A stretch of DNA of 64,000 bases, taken from contig NZ_QRAP01000007.1 in assembly GCF_003363015.1 (NCBI RefSeq), positions 248,001-312,000 of the forward strand. The letters run 5' to 3'. The translations under genes were made by a program, and so were the position numbers. The notes below the pieces were generated by a model that was given only the letters and a program-made list of their open reading frames with translations, was not told where the DNA came from and did not search any database. The DNA comes from Enterobacillus tribolii. Lineage in GTDB: Bacteria; Pseudomonadota; Gammaproteobacteria; Enterobacterales; Enterobacteriaceae. Below are positions 18,736-28,289 of this stretch, in pieces; positions within the stretch are counted from its first letter, which is position 1; the number at the start of each line of letters is the position of its first letter.

Positions 18736-19383
18736 ATGAAATATCAAATCATTCCGGTAACGGCATTTCAGCAAAATTGCACCTTAATGTGGTGTGCGGC
18801 AACGCGACTGGCGGTGGTCGTGGACCCCGGCGGCGAGGCGGGCAAGATTCGGCAGGCCATCAATGATCTGGGGCTGAACGTGACGTTGATTCTGTTGACG
18901 CACGGCCATCTTGATCACGTTGGCGCCGCGGCTGAACTCTCCGCGTCGCTGGGTGTTCCGGTGTTCGGCCCGCAGGAGGAAGACCGCTTTTGGCTGGAGG
19001 GCCTGCCGGCCCAAAGCAAGATGTTCGGTATGCCGGAGTGTGCCGTTGTGACGCCCGATCGCTGGCTGCAGGAAGGGGATGTGATTTCTGTGGGCAATGA
19101 GACGTTGCAGGTGCTGCATTGCCCCGGCCATACGCCGGGACACGTTATCTATTTCAATCCCGAAGGCCGGCTGGCGCAGGTGGGAGACGTCCTGTTCAAC
19201 GGCAGCGTAGGGCGCAGTGATTTTCCGCGCGGCGATCACCAGGCGCTGATTGACTCCATCAAGAATAAGTTATGGCCGTTAGGCAACGATGTGACGTTCA
19301 TTCCCGGGCACGGCCCAACCTCTACCTTCGGCGCAGAACGGCAATCCAACCCGTACGTGAGCGATGAGCCGCCGGTTTGGTGA
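18736..19383 (+). CDS. gloC: GloC, type II glyoxalase (hydroxyacylglutathione hydrolase)
   Basis: 215 residues from ATG 18736 (AGGA six bases upstream), the length of E. coli GloC/YcbL; the longer frame starts at a TTG inside the terminator stem. It is a metallo-beta-lactamase fold hydrolase with the dinuclear site THGHLDH (His56, His58, Asp60, His61), [22 protein letters not shown] and PGHGP. It hydrolyses S-D-lactoylglutathione to D-lactate and glutathione in methylglyoxal detoxification. The methylglyoxal synthase gene mgsA lies in the same window at 58714. Confidence 0.95.
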   Translation: MKYQIIPVTAFQQNCTLMWCAATRLAVVVDPGGEAGKIRQAINDLGLNVTLILLTHGHLDHVGAAAELSASLGVPVFGPQEEDRFWLEGLPAQSKMFGMPECAVVTPDRWLQEGDVISVGNETLQVLHCPGHTPGHVIYFNPEGRLAQVGDVLFNGSVGRSDFPRGDHQALIDSIKNKLWPLGNDVTFIPGHGPTSTFGAERQSNPYVSDEPPVW

Positions 19384-19404
19384 TGGCTTACGATCTATAA
19401 AAGC

Positions 19405-19431
19405 AAAAGGGACCGCAAAGGTCCCTTTTTT
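19405..19431. terminator. Bidirectional terminator between gloC and aspC
   Basis: 10-bp stem AAAAGGGACC/GGTCCCTTTT (19405-19414, 19420-19429), five-base loop, T run on the plus strand. Confidence 0.85.
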
Positions 19432-19454
19432 CTGCCCGGATTTGTCTTGTCCGG

Positions 19455-20651
19455 TTACTTCTTCAGTACAGCAACGATGGCTTCACACAGCGGCGCCATG
19501 TTGTCCGGCGTCATGCCGGCGACGTTGACGCGTCCGGAGTTGACGGCATACACGCCGAATTCCTCACGCAGACGCAGCACCTGCTCTTTGGTCAGGCCAC
19601 TGAAGGAGAACATACCATTCTGCTTAATGATGAAGCTGAAGTCCTGCTCAGCGCCTTTTTCCTGCAGCGTGTTCACGAACAGCTGGCGCATACGCTGGAT
19701 GCGCTGACGCATGTCCGTGAGCTCCTGCTCCCAGATGGCGCGCAGAGCATCGTTACTCAGGACGGTGGCAACGATGGAACCGCCGTGTGCCGGTGGGTTA
19801 GAGTAGTTGGCGCGGATGGTGGATTTAATCTGGCTGAACGCCTTGTCGGCAGTTTCGCTGTCGGCGGCGACCAGCGTGCAGGCGCCCACACGCTCGTTAT
19901 ACAGGCCGAAGTTCTTGGAGAAAGAACTGGCGACCATCAGCTCGTCATGCTTGGCGGCAAAAATACGCAGGCCCTGCGCATCTTCATTCAGGCCGTTGGC
20001 GAAGCCCTGGTACGCAAAGTCAAACAACGGCAACCAGCCTTTGGCGACAGACATCTCCGCCAGCTTCTCCCACTGCTCCGCCGTCGGGTCAATACCGGTC
20101 GGGTTATGGCAGCAGCCGTGGAACAGCACCACGTCACCCGCAGCGGCCTGCTCAAGATCTTTCACCAGGCCGTCAAAGTCCAGCTGGTGGTTCTCTGCGT
20201 CGTAGTAAGTGTACTCACGAACCTCCAGGCCGGCGGCGCCAAAGACGCTCTTATGGTTCGGCCAGCTCGGGTTGCTGACCCAGATGCGCGTCGCGCTGGT
20301 GTGTTTGGCAATAAAGTCCGCAGCAACGCGCAGGGCGCCCGTACCACCTGGCGTTTGAGCGCTGTGGGCACGTTTATCGTTGATGATGGGGTTATTTTTA
20401 CCAAACAACAGTTCCAGCGTGCATGACGCGAAGGCCGGGATGCCGTCGATGCTCAGGTAATTTTTGGTGGTTTCATTTTCCAGCAGATATTGCTCTGCCT
20501 TTTTTACGCTGGTCAAAACCGGGGTGTTACCGGTTTCGTCTTTATATACGCCAATGCCTAAATTGATTTTGTTCGGACGGGGATCGGCGCGAAATAGGTC
20601 AGCGAGTCCCAGTATAGGGTCGGCAGGTGCTGCGGGAATATTTTCAAACAT
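19455..20651 (-). CDS. aspC: Aspartate aminotransferase
   Basis: 398 residues (E. coli 396), class I aminotransferase. The PLP lysine lies in [15 protein letters not shown], and [22 protein letters not shown] and the C-terminal GRVNVAGM are conserved. It interconverts aspartate and oxaloacetate using glutamate/2-oxoglutarate, and also works on aromatic amino acids. The ATG (20649-20651) has GGAAG eight bases upstream. Monocistronic, convergent with gloC. Confidence 0.97.
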   Translation of the reverse strand: MFENIPAAPADPILGLADLFRADPRPNKINLGIGVYKDETGNTPVLTSVKKAEQYLLENETTKNYLSIDGIPAFASCTLELLFGKNNPIINDKRAHSAQTPGGTGALRVAADFIAKHTSATRIWVSNPSWPNHKSVFGAAGLEVREYTYYDAENHQLDFDGLVKDLEQAAAGDVVLFHGCCHNPTGIDPTAEQWEKLAEMSVAKGWLPLFDFAYQGFANGLNEDAQGLRIFAAKHDELMVASSFSKNFGLYNERVGACTLVAADSETADKAFSQIKSTIRANYSNPPAHGGSIVATVLSNDALRAIWEQELTDMRQRIQRMRQLFVNTLQEKGAEQDFSFIIKQNGMFSFSGLTKEQVLRLREEFGVYAVNSGRVNVAGMTPDNMAPLCEAIVAVLKK

Positions 20652-20832
20652 GAGAAGGCTTCCATGAATCGAAATGAACCAGAGTGAAGCCTCAGGTTAC
20701 CGCTGCGCTAACCGATTGCCAACCGTTTGCGATAAAAAGAATACAAAGTTGTTGGGATAAGAGGAAAGAGCAGATAAATACGCGGTAAATCAGCGCGTAA
20801 GGCGTGATAAGTGGAGAAAATAACGCATAGAA

Positions 20833-20854
20833 AAGCGGGGCCGAAGCCCCGCTT
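20833..20854 (-). terminator. Terminator of the ompF-type porin gene
   Basis: 9-bp stem AAGCGGGGC/GCCCCGCTT around a CGAA loop (TTCG on the transcribed strand), with a TTTT run after it on the minus strand. Confidence 0.85.
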
Positions 20855-20893
20855 AAACAACAGGTATTGCAGTCAACCTTGCGGTTGCGGCAA

Positions 20894-21979
20894 TTAGAAC
20901 TGGTAAACCAGACCCAGAGCTACGATATCGTCAGTTGCGATCTTGTTTTTCTCGGTGAACGCGTTGTCGTCCAGCAGGTTGATTTTGTAATCAACATAGG
21001 TAGACATGTTTTTGTTGAAGTAGTAGGTAGCGCCAACATCAACGTATTTAACGATGTCCTGGCTGTCGCCATAGCCGCTGCCGTTCAGGTTCTTACCTTT
21101 AGACTGCAGGTAAGCGATGGACGGGCGCAGACCGAAGTCGAACTGATACTGAGCTACAACTTCCCAGCTCTGAGTTTTGTTAGCAAAACCTTCGTAATCA
21201 GCAACATAGATGGTGTTACGGCTTTCTGCATACATTGCAGCCAGGTATACGTTGTTTGCGTCGTACTTGGCACCAACGGTCCAGGTTTCAGCGTTCTTAC
21301 CTTTGCCGTCAAAAGCTTCCTGTGCATCAGTACGGTCAGAACCAGCGTAAGCAGCACCCAGGCTTACACCCCAGCCGAGATCATAAGTAGAGGAGATACC
21401 CCAGCCGTCGCCGTTCTGCTTCTTCTTGTCACGGCCATCGTTTTCGTTCTTGCCCTGATACTGCAGAGCGAAGTTCAGGCCATCAACCATGCCGAAGAAG
21501 TTGCTGTTACGGTAAGTAGCAACACCGTTAGCACGACCGTTCATGAAGTTGTCGTGAGCGGTGTAAGAGTCGCCACCGAATTCCGGCAGCATATCGGTCC
21601 AAGCTTCAACGTCATAGATAACGCCGTAGTTACGACCGTAGTCGAAAGAACCGTAGTCAGCGAACTTCAGACCAGCAAAGCCCAGACGGGTCTTGGTGCC
21701 TTCGGTGCCTTGATACTCAGCTTTGTTTGCTTGGACGTTGTATTCCCACTGACCGTAACCAGCTAACTGATCGGTAATCTGGGTTTCACCTTTGAAACCA
21801 AAACGAACATAGGACTGGTCGCCGTCGTTGCCTTTGTCATCAGAGAAATAATGCAGACCGTCAACCTTACCGTACACATCCAGCTTGTTGCCGTCTTTGT
21901 TATAGATTTCAGCCGCGTTAGCCGCGCCAGCAGCCAGCAGAGCCGGGATTACCACTGCAAGAATATTGCGTTTCATCAT
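20894..21979 (-). CDS. ompF: OmpF-type general porin
   Basis: 361 residues from ATG 21977-21979, near the E. coli OmpF length (362); the next codon is also ATG, as in E. coli, and GAGGGTAATA precedes it. The longer frame to 22012 has no support. A signal peptide [22 protein letters not shown] is followed by a mature N-terminus [10 protein letters not shown]. The 16-strand trimeric barrel markers are present: YGRNYGV, the L3 constriction motif DMLPEFGGD, and the terminal GLVYQF with C-terminal Phe for Bam recognition. It admits small hydrophilic solutes. The location (aspC-ompF-asnS) is that of E. coli ompF, so the ortholog call is by synteny as well as sequence. Confidence 0.94.
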   Translation of the reverse strand: MMKRNILAVVIPALLAAGAANAAEIYNKDGNKLDVYGKVDGLHYFSDDKGNDGDQSYVRFGFKGETQITDQLAGYGQWEYNVQANKAEYQGTEGTKTRLGFAGLKFADYGSFDYGRNYGVIYDVEAWTDMLPEFGGDSYTAHDNFMNGRANGVATYRNSNFFGMVDGLNFALQYQGKNENDGRDKKKQNGDGWGISSTYDLGWGVSLGAAYAGSDRTDAQEAFDGKGKNAETWTVGAKYDANNVYLAAMYAESRNTIYVADYEGFANKTQSWEVVAQYQFDFGLRPSIAYLQSKGKNLNGSGYGDSQDIVKYVDVGATYYFNKNMSTYVDYKINLLDDNAFTEKNKIATDDIVALGLVYQF

Positions 21980-22142
21980 TATTACCCTCATTGGTGTTAT
22001 ATTTTTTGACACCTGCCACTGCCTTTATTCAGTTACGTAAGGAACTATTTTGTTACTTGCGGAACTAATAACGAGAGTATGGTGTCTTCCTGTGTCTGCA
22101 TCGCAGTGTTCCATCCGAAGGGCGGTTAATCTACCCTGAAAA

Positions 22143-22202
22143 TGATACAAATATATTGTTGCGGTAACAAAAGGCAATAATGTGTATCAAAATGTAAAAA
22201 TC
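22143..22202 (-). promoter_or_regulatory. OmpR-like binding region upstream of ompF
   Basis: Read on the minus strand, TTTTTACATTTTGATACACA (about 22183-22202) has two TACA half-sites ten bases apart, the spacing used by OmpR dimers and close to the E. coli ompF F1 box. A second element, TTTGTTACCGCAACA, followed by TTTGTATCA, lies just downstream (22143-22172). No gene lies in 21980-22304 apart from this region and the asnS terminator. Confidence 0.55.
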
Positions 22203-22231
22203 AGGGAACTTTGTGACGTATATCTACATTT

Positions 22232-22268
22232 AAAAAAAGAGGGGATTAGCATCGCTAATCCCCTCTTT
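22232..22268 (-). terminator. Terminator of asnS
   Basis: 15-bp perfect stem AAAGAGGGGATTAGC/GCTAATCCCCTCTTT (22236-22250, 22254-22268) with an ATC loop and seven T on the minus strand. Confidence 0.92.
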
Positions 22269-22304
22269 GTTATGGGAAAGTGTAACTAACGTTTAAAACG
22301 CTAA

Positions 22305-23705
22305 TCAGAATGTTGCATTTCGTGGCGTGCGCGGGAACGGAATTACATCGCGAACGTTCTGTACGCCAGTCACATAGGCGATTAAACGTTCAAATCCCAG
22401 ACCAAAGCCCGAGTGCGGAACGGTACCGTAGCGACGCAGATCGCGGTACCACCAGTAATCCTCTTTTTTCAGCCCCATTTCTTCCAGGCGCACATCCAGC
22501 ATATCCAGACGCTCTTCACGCTGAGAACCGCCGATAATCTCACCGATACCCGGCGCCAGCACGTCCATCGCCGCAACGGTCTTGCCGTCTTCATTCATAC
22601 GCATATAAAACGCTTTGATGTCTTTCGGGTAGTTCTTCACCACGACCGGCGCTTTAAAGTGTTGCTCGGCCAGATAGCGCTCATGCTCGGAGGAGAGGTC
22701 CACGCCCCAGTACACCGGGTTTTCGAACTTCTGACCGCAGTTTTCCAGAATGGTCACGGCATCGGTGTAGTCCACCTGCGCAAAGTCGGACTCAACAAAA
22801 CGCTGCAGGCGCGCAATGGCGTCTTTATCGACGCGCTCAGCGAAGAACGCCATATCATCCGCACGCTCTTCCAGTACCGCTTTGAAAACGTATTTCAGCA
22901 TCGACTCGGCCAGCGCCGCGATGTCAGACAGATTGGCGAACGCCACTTCCGGCTCGATCATCCAGAACTCAGCCAGGTGGCGGCTGGTGTTGGAGTTTTC
23001 AGCGCGGAAAGTGGGGCCGAAGGTGTAAACCTTGGACAACGCACAGGCGTAGGTTTCGCCGTTCAACTGACCGGATACGGTCAGGAACGACTCACGGCCG
23101 AAGAAGTCTTCGCTGAAGTCCACGGCGCCCTGCGGCGTACGCGGCAGGTTTTCCAGATCCAGCGTGGAAACGCGGAACATCTCACCGGCGCCTTCCGTAT
23201 CGGAGGCGGTGATGATCGGCGTGGACACCCAGAAATAGCCGTTCTCATCAAAGAAGCGGTGGATAGCCTGGGCCAGCGTATGACGCACACGGGCGACGGC
23301 GCCGATCAGGTTGGTACGCGGACGCAGGTGCGCGACTTCACGCAGGTATTCGATGCTGTGGCGCTTGGCCGCCATCGGATAGGTATCCGGATCGTCCACC
23401 CAGCCGACAACCTTGACCTGATCTGCCTGTAACTCAAAGCTCTGGCCATCACCGGGTGAGGCCACGACTTTACCGCTGATTTCAACGGAGCAGCCGGTGG
23501 TCAGGCGCAGAACTTCATCCTGATAATTCGACAGAGAATTATTAACGACGGCCTGTAAAGGATTAAAGCAGGAACCGTCATAAACGGCGATAAAGGAGAT
23601 ACCGGCTTTAGAATCTCTCCGGGTACGCACCCAGCCGCGTACGGTAACTTCACTGTCTACCGCGACACGACCTTGCAGTACGTCGACTACAGGCACAACG
23701 CTCAT
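22305..23705 (-). CDS. asnS: Asparaginyl-tRNA synthetase
   Basis: 466 residues from ATG 23703-23705, identical in length to E. coli AsnS and with the same N-terminus [20 protein letters not shown]; the upstream extension in the frame is not conserved. It has an N-terminal OB-fold anticodon-binding domain (about 1-110) and a class IIb catalytic domain with motif 2 [16 protein letters not shown] and motif 3 [15 protein letters not shown]. It charges tRNA-Asn in the cytoplasm. Monocistronic. Confidence 0.98.
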   Translation of the reverse strand: MSVVPVVDVLQGRVAVDSEVTVRGWVRTRRDSKAGISFIAVYDGSCFNPLQAVVNNSLSNYQDEVLRLTTGCSVEISGKVVASPGDGQSFELQADQVKVVGWVDDPDTYPMAAKRHSIEYLREVAHLRPRTNLIGAVARVRHTLAQAIHRFFDENGYFWVSTPIITASDTEGAGEMFRVSTLDLENLPRTPQGAVDFSEDFFGRESFLTVSGQLNGETYACALSKVYTFGPTFRAENSNTSRHLAEFWMIEPEVAFANLSDIAALAESMLKYVFKAVLEERADDMAFFAERVDKDAIARLQRFVESDFAQVDYTDAVTILENCGQKFENPVYWGVDLSSEHERYLAEQHFKAPVVVKNYPKDIKAFYMRMNEDGKTVAAMDVLAPGIGEIIGGSQREERLDMLDVRLEEMGLKKEDYWWYRDLRRYGTVPHSGFGLGFERLIAYVTGVQNVRDVIPFPRTPRNATF

Positions 23706-23983
23706 ATATTTCTCTCTTTTGTATTGACTTAGTGAATAAACGACACTCCGCCCGCATCCGGCGGCCATCATGCTATGTTACTTGCCCTCTCAACAGACAC
23801 AAGAGGAAATCGCATTCCGGCAGTAATAACCTCCAACTGCGGAAAAACAATCGCATTCATTGTAAGAAATTGTAGGGGCAAGACGAATATAAATGAAAAT
23901 TATCATATTGTGCGAGCCGGAAAGAGGTGAAAAAATACGGCGGTTATTTTTTCAGGCGGGTGACGCTTAAGACGGAAACATAG

Positions 23984-24718
23984 ATGAATCTGATTAAAAC
24001 ACTCTTCAGTGGTCGGCGGAATCCGGATGAACAGGCGGGCGGTCAGCTCGTAAAGGAGAGCGCGCCTTGTCACAGCTGGCAGGCGTTGCTGGAGCGATAC
24101 GGCGCGCTGGCGCTGGAGAAGCAGCAGAACCTGGGCGAAATCATTGACGGATTATCCTGGGAAGCGGACATGAAAAGCGGGCGCATCGGCTTTGCCGGCA
24201 AGGTCGCTTTTCCTATGCAGATTCTCGGTACGTTATCCCGCTCGTCAGAGACCTGGCTGTGGAGCTGGGCCAACACCCTGTCGGATATCGCTCCCCGCCA
24301 GCTGGCGCAGGCGCTGAGAATGAGGCGCTATGGCGAAGAGAATGGCATTACGCTGCTCTCACAGGCGGAGTTGCCGATCAAAGAGGAAGAGCTGGATATC
24401 ATCGGCCTGATCGCCGCCGGTATGTTTAATACCAGCGGCTACTATCTGGCGGATTTTGAACGCGGCATCATGTGCGTCACCCTGAAGTCGGCCGACATTG
24501 ATGACAGCTATACCAATGCGCATCATGCGGTACTGACGATCTTTCCCCGCTTTATTTCTCTGTACGACGTCGATCACCGCAATGCCCTGTGCAGTTATCT
24601 GCAACTGAAAGGGTATGAGGTGTCGCAGGAGGCGGACAAGGTGACCGGATGCCGGCAGGACGGCACTATCACGGCGGAATTTGATGAACACTCGCGTCTG
24701 AGGCTGTTGCAGGGATAA
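23984..24718 (+). CDS. Uncharacterised protein, DUF6882-like
   Basis: 244 residues, not in the E. coli asnS-pncB interval. No signal peptide or membrane segment, so probably cytoplasmic. A central block G-R-I-G-F...Q-I-L-G-T-L-S followed by S-E-T-W-L-W-S-W-A-N (about residues 64-94) resembles the DUF6882 family as I remember it; that match is tentative. The second half contains IIGLIAAGMFNTSGYYLADFE and a region with repeated Asp/Tyr. ATG 23984 has GGA eight bases upstream. It is a single gene divergent from asnS and convergent with pncB. No function can be assigned. Confidence 0.75.
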   Translation: MNLIKTLFSGRRNPDEQAGGQLVKESAPCHSWQALLERYGALALEKQQNLGEIIDGLSWEADMKSGRIGFAGKVAFPMQILGTLSRSSETWLWSWANTLSDIAPRQLAQALRMRRYGEENGITLLSQAELPIKEEELDIIGLIAAGMFNTSGYYLADFERGIMCVTLKSADIDDSYTNAHHAVLTIFPRFISLYDVDHRNALCSYLQLKGYEVSQEADKVTGCRQDGTITAEFDEHSRLRLLQG

Positions 24719-24734
24719 CGTCGGGATGAAAAAG

Positions 24735-24757
24735 CAAAGGGCCGCGTCGGCCCTTTG
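24735..24757. terminator. Bidirectional terminator before pncB end
   Basis: 10-bp stem CAAAGGGCCG/CGGCCCTTTG (24735-24744, 24748-24757) with loop CGT, followed on the minus strand by CTTTTT, so it serves pncB at least. Confidence 0.8.
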
Positions 24758-24762
24758 TCATA

Positions 24763-25968
24763 TCAGCTGGCTTTTTTCACCAGCGGCAAATCGAACGCTT
24801 TTCTCAGCGCTTTAACGAACGCTTTATCCTGACAGATGGTTTTCCCCGGGCTGTCGGACAATTTAGCAACCGGCTTACCGTTGCACTCCACCAGCTTAAT
24901 GACGATATTCAGCGGCGTAACGCCGGGGATGTCGCAGGTCAGCCGGGTGCCGATGCCGAATACCAGATTAATACGGGTATAGAACTGGCGGTACAGCGTC
25001 AGGGCTTTTTCCAGATCCAGGTTATCTGAGAACACCAGGGTTTTACTCATCGGGTCGATGCCCAGCTTCTCGTAATGCGCGATCGCTTTTTCTCCCCATT
25101 CCACCGGATCGCCGGAGTCATGGCGTAAGCCGTCATAACGGGTGGCGAACTGCGGGCCGAAGTCGCGCAGGAAGGCATCCATAGTGATGCAGTCGGTCAG
25201 GGCAATACCTAACTGATCCGGGTATTCATCCAGCCAGGCCTGCAGCGCGGCGCGCTGGCTGTTGGCCAGCACCGGGCAGATTTGCTGATGCGCCTGAAAC
25301 CATTCATGTGCCTGCGTGCCTACCGGCGCCAGCTGTAAATTCCTGGCGAGCAGGTAGTTGCTGGTGCCGACCAGATAGGGAAATTCGTTCTTCAGCGTAT
25401 CGACGATGGCATTTTGCACCGCGAAGGAGAAGCGGCGGCGCGAGCCGAAGTCCATCAGTTTGAAACGTGACAGATCAAGATCGCCGCTCAGTTGATGAAA
25501 GCGCGCCAGCTTGTTGCGCAGGTGGTCCACCGCCATGGCGGGCGTGACCGCCGGCGAACGCTGACGATGAACGACTTCGCTGATAACGGCGAGCAGCGGA
25601 ACTTCCCACATGATCACCTCGCGCCACGGGCCGGTAATACGAATCCGCAGGTGGCCTGCGTCATCTTTTACCGTCACCTGACGGGGATCAAAGCGAAAAT
25701 CACGCAGCCAGTCCAGGTAGTCCTGCTTAAAAAAGGGCAGGGAGGCGAGATAATGATATTCATCATCCGTCAGCGCCAGATCGCCCATCATGGCGATCTG
25801 TTCCGCGATCTGGCCGACATAGGCGCCCAGAAAATCCTCGCTGCGACAACGAAATTCCGCCGCGACGGGCACGGAATAGTAGCGGTGAAAAACGGCCTGC
25901 TGCATATGCAGTTTATAGGCGTCGGTATCAAGCAGTGAGGTCAAAATCGGGGAGGCGTAGTGTGTCAT
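24763..25968 (-). CDS. pncB: Nicotinate phosphoribosyltransferase
   Basis: 401 residues (E. coli 400). It converts nicotinate, PRPP and ATP into nicotinate mononucleotide in the NAD salvage pathway. His221 in VGTQAHEWF corresponds to the catalytic histidine that is transiently phosphorylated in the Salmonella enzyme; [14 protein letters not shown] and GLRHDSGDP form the PRPP-binding region. The ATG at 25966-25968 gives [19 protein letters not shown] as in E. coli. The upstream region has phased GTTTA half-sites (separate entry). Confidence 0.97.
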   Translation of the reverse strand: MTHYASPILTSLLDTDAYKLHMQQAVFHRYYSVPVAAEFRCRSEDFLGAYVGQIAEQIAMMGDLALTDDEYHYLASLPFFKQDYLDWLRDFRFDPRQVTVKDDAGHLRIRITGPWREVIMWEVPLLAVISEVVHRQRSPAVTPAMAVDHLRNKLARFHQLSGDLDLSRFKLMDFGSRRRFSFAVQNAIVDTLKNEFPYLVGTSNYLLARNLQLAPVGTQAHEWFQAHQQICPVLANSQRAALQAWLDEYPDQLGIALTDCITMDAFLRDFGPQFATRYDGLRHDSGDPVEWGEKAIAHYEKLGIDPMSKTLVFSDNLDLEKALTLYRQFYTRINLVFGIGTRLTCDIPGVTPLNIVIKLVECNGKPVAKLSDSPGKTICQDKAFVKALRKAFDLPLVKKAS

Positions 25969-26018
25969 GGCGCGTTACAGCATCCTCGTCAGGATTTCCA
26001 CAGTAGTGATATGCCCTT

Positions 26019-26064
26019 TGTTTAGCGGGCATTATCAGTAAACCGGAGGAGTATACCCGGTTTA
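26019..26064. promoter_or_regulatory. Phased GTTTA/TAAAC half-sites upstream of pncB
   Basis: TGTTTA (26019-26024), TAAACCGG (26039-26046) and CCGGTTTA (26057-26064) are spaced about 20 bases apart. The last two form a perfect 8-bp inverted repeat. NadR, the known pncB repressor, recognises TGTTTA-N6-TAAACA, so the half-site sequence fits but the spacing does not. Confidence 0.35.
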
Positions 26065-26160
26065 TTGTGATATTGAAGCCAGGATCACACCATAAGGTGT
26101 TAATCAGGTCGAGGATTAAACGTGCCATTTACCTTATCACCACGAATCGTTAAAACATGA

Positions 26161-27885
26161 TTAACGCGTTTGGAGAAAGACAAAGCCGTCGTTCTGATAA
26201 AAACTGACCCGGTTTTTACCGCTTTTCTTGGAAAAATAGAGAGCTTCGTCGGCCTGCTTAATGGCAAGGTTTATCGTGGCATAGCTGATGATATTGGCGA
26301 TGCCGCAACTGATGGTAAAGCCAATCTCGCCGCCGCGCGATGTGCCGATGCGCAGGAGCTCGGTTTGCGTGCGCAGGTGATCTATGCGCTGCAAGGCTTC
26401 CTGCGACGAGGCGCTGGGCGCGACAATGGCAAACTCTTCGCCGCCGTAGCGGCAGTAAACCGCATCCTCTCCCAGCACGGTGGTTAAGGTGTGGCTGAAG
26501 GCGATTAACGCCTGATCGCCCACGTCATGGCCGTAACGGTCGTTGAGCTGTTTAAAATTATCAATGTCGATCAGGCAGAAAACCAACGGATAGCGCTGAA
26601 GCGGGATCTGACTGCACTCATTAAAGAATTTCCGCCGGTTATAAATATTGGTCAGCGGATCGATAAATGAACTGTTCAGCAACTCATCAATCAGGGTCTG
26701 CTTGTCGGCCTCCAACTGGCGTTTTTCAATCTGGTCGAGGCGCAGTTGGTTGATGGCGTTCGAAATCGCCAGAAGTTCGCCGGTGACCATCGTTGCATCG
26801 GGTTGAATGCTCAGATCCCCGCGCGACAGCTTAATAATATTTTTGTTGGTCAGCGTTAGCCAGGCGGTGATTTTTGAGGCAAAGATCAGCACCGGCATAA
26901 TAATGAACAGCGCAAGCAGCCAGGAGAGGGAGATCATGCCGTAAAGCTGGGCCTGGCTGGCGTAAATTTTTTGCTTCAGGTTTTGTTTTTCCTGCGCAAA
27001 GCTGTCTTCAATAAATTCGGAGGAGAGCTGCCTCAGTTGGAGAGAGTATGCATAATAGTTGTCCAGTTCGCTTTCCGTCGGTTCATCCAGTGAGTCGGTC
27101 AGGAACGCGGCGAATTTCAGCATGTGCTCTTTAGAGAGCATATCAATCAAACGCCGGACGCGCGTAATATCTACGCTCGAGTAAGACGGCTCGGTGGAAA
27201 TAATGAATACCAGGCGGGCGCGCAGCGAATCCAGCACGCCGATGAGCTCAATAGCCTTCAGGTAAGTATGCTTTCTGTCACTCGCGTTTCTCTTTAAGTC
27301 AACAATCTGATCGACCAGCTCTGTCAGCGTCAGGTCCATCCGGTTATTGACCCGGATACTTTCGATAAACAGGTAGGAGTGGGTATCGGAAAATGTCGTG
27401 TCATAGGCATACATGAAATAGAGATTATTTAGCTCATTGATGTATGACGCACTATTGATATTCAGCTGACTATGAATGTCCCTGCCGGCGGCGGAAATCT
27501 CCAGGTTGTCGTTGCGGATCAACTGATACACCACCATCGCAGTCTTATCAAACAGGCTGCGGGCCTTTTCCGTCATCGGGTCGTCGTTATCTTCTTCTTC
27601 CGGCGCGCTGATCAGGGACTGCATACTGCGGCGCAGGTTTTCTTCCGCGTTGCTGATGCGATCCCGGGTAATGTAGTCACTGATCAGACTGAATTTTTTT
27701 AAGCGGTGAGAGAGCAATGAAGCCTGAAATGTCTGCGTCAGCTCATAAAGCTGATTGACCTTCTGCAGGTTGAGCTGATTGCGGGAAAACGCATCCCGCG
27801 CCGTTGCCAGCGAGCTGAAAATGAAAATACCGAAAAAGAAGACCAACGTTACGGTAAAAATATAGATCAGGGTTTTTAGCTTCAT
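26161..27885 (-). CDS. Membrane-bound diguanylate cyclase (GGDEF domain)
   Basis: 574 residues from ATG 27883-27885. The frame opens 17 codons earlier, but a -10 element TATAAT (27917-27922, minus strand) lies between the two possible starts, so the internal ATG is chosen. TM1 (about 5-25) and TM2 (about 313-336) flank a helical periplasmic sensor region; a HAMP-like linker leads to a GGDEF domain with DPLTNIYNRR, IDIDNFKQLNDRYGHDVGD and the intact active-site loop GGEEF (about 480-484). It should make cyclic di-GMP. The RxxD inhibitory site expected before CRYGGEEF is missing. The gene is not present between pncB and pepN in E. coli. Its sensory ligand is unknown. Confidence 0.9.
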   Translation of the reverse strand: MKLKTLIYIFTVTLVFFFGIFIFSSLATARDAFSRNQLNLQKVNQLYELTQTFQASLLSHRLKKFSLISDYITRDRISNAEENLRRSMQSLISAPEEEDNDDPMTEKARSLFDKTAMVVYQLIRNDNLEISAAGRDIHSQLNINSASYINELNNLYFMYAYDTTFSDTHSYLFIESIRVNNRMDLTLTELVDQIVDLKRNASDRKHTYLKAIELIGVLDSLRARLVFIISTEPSYSSVDITRVRRLIDMLSKEHMLKFAAFLTDSLDEPTESELDNYYAYSLQLRQLSSEFIEDSFAQEKQNLKQKIYASQAQLYGMISLSWLLALFIIMPVLIFASKITAWLTLTNKNIIKLSRGDLSIQPDATMVTGELLAISNAINQLRLDQIEKRQLEADKQTLIDELLNSSFIDPLTNIYNRRKFFNECSQIPLQRYPLVFCLIDIDNFKQLNDRYGHDVGDQALIAFSHTLTTVLGEDAVYCRYGGEEFAIVAPSASSQEALQRIDHLRTQTELLRIGTSRGGEIGFTISCGIANIISYATINLAIKQADEALYFSKKSGKNRVSFYQNDGFVFLQTR

Positions 27886-28289
27886 TATCCTGCCGGCATC
27901 TGGCTTGCTGCGTCGAATTATAGCATCCCCGGGCATGGGCGGAGGGAGAGATGACGGGCGCGAACTTTATCGCTGAACGTCGGCTTCCGTAGCGGGGACA
28001 AGGCAATACCATAACATACATTTACCCGCGGCAGGACGGGCTGAGAATTATCCTATCTGCTGCGTGCGTGAAACACCGGCGTTAAGGACCGGGCGCGGTG
28101 GCATGCATACGCATCATCAATGCATTAACAACATCGCGCAAACAACATCGCGCATGACCGGGGATATAACGCTTCGGTTTTACGATCGGTATGTTAAAAT
28201 TTAGCTAAACGCCGGTTATCCCGCCAGTGGGATCGACCGGTCATCATGCGGCCATAATCCGCCTTCCGATGAAACGCACAAGGGTAGCT
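27886..28289. promoter_or_regulatory. Divergent promoter region of the cyclase gene and pepN
   Basis: No gene in about 400 bases. On the minus strand TATAAT at 27917-27922 is a likely -10 for the cyclase gene (start about 25 bases before its ATG; -35 poor). Near pepN an AT-rich stretch at 28172-28204 (TTTTACG...TTAAAATTT) is the best promoter candidate. A tandem 14-bp repeat occurs at 28127-28154. Confidence 0.4.
28127..28154. repeat. Tandem 14-bp repeat, two perfect copies
   Basis: AACAACATCGCGCA is repeated exactly at 28127-28140 and 28141-28154, about 140 bases before the pepN start. Likely a slippage duplication or a doubled operator. Confidence 0.85.

Noticed and set aside
20867-21766. 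299-residue Val/Ser-rich open frame on the plus strand
   Set aside because: Antisense of the ompF-type porin; the composition arises from the porin codon bias.
22413-23432. 339-residue open frame on the plus strand
   Set aside because: Antisense of asnS; no ribosome binding site and no domain pattern.
27917-27936. Longer N-terminus for the diguanylate cyclase (start at 27936)
   Set aside because: A TATAAT -10 element lies between this start and the internal ATG, and no ribosome binding site precedes it.
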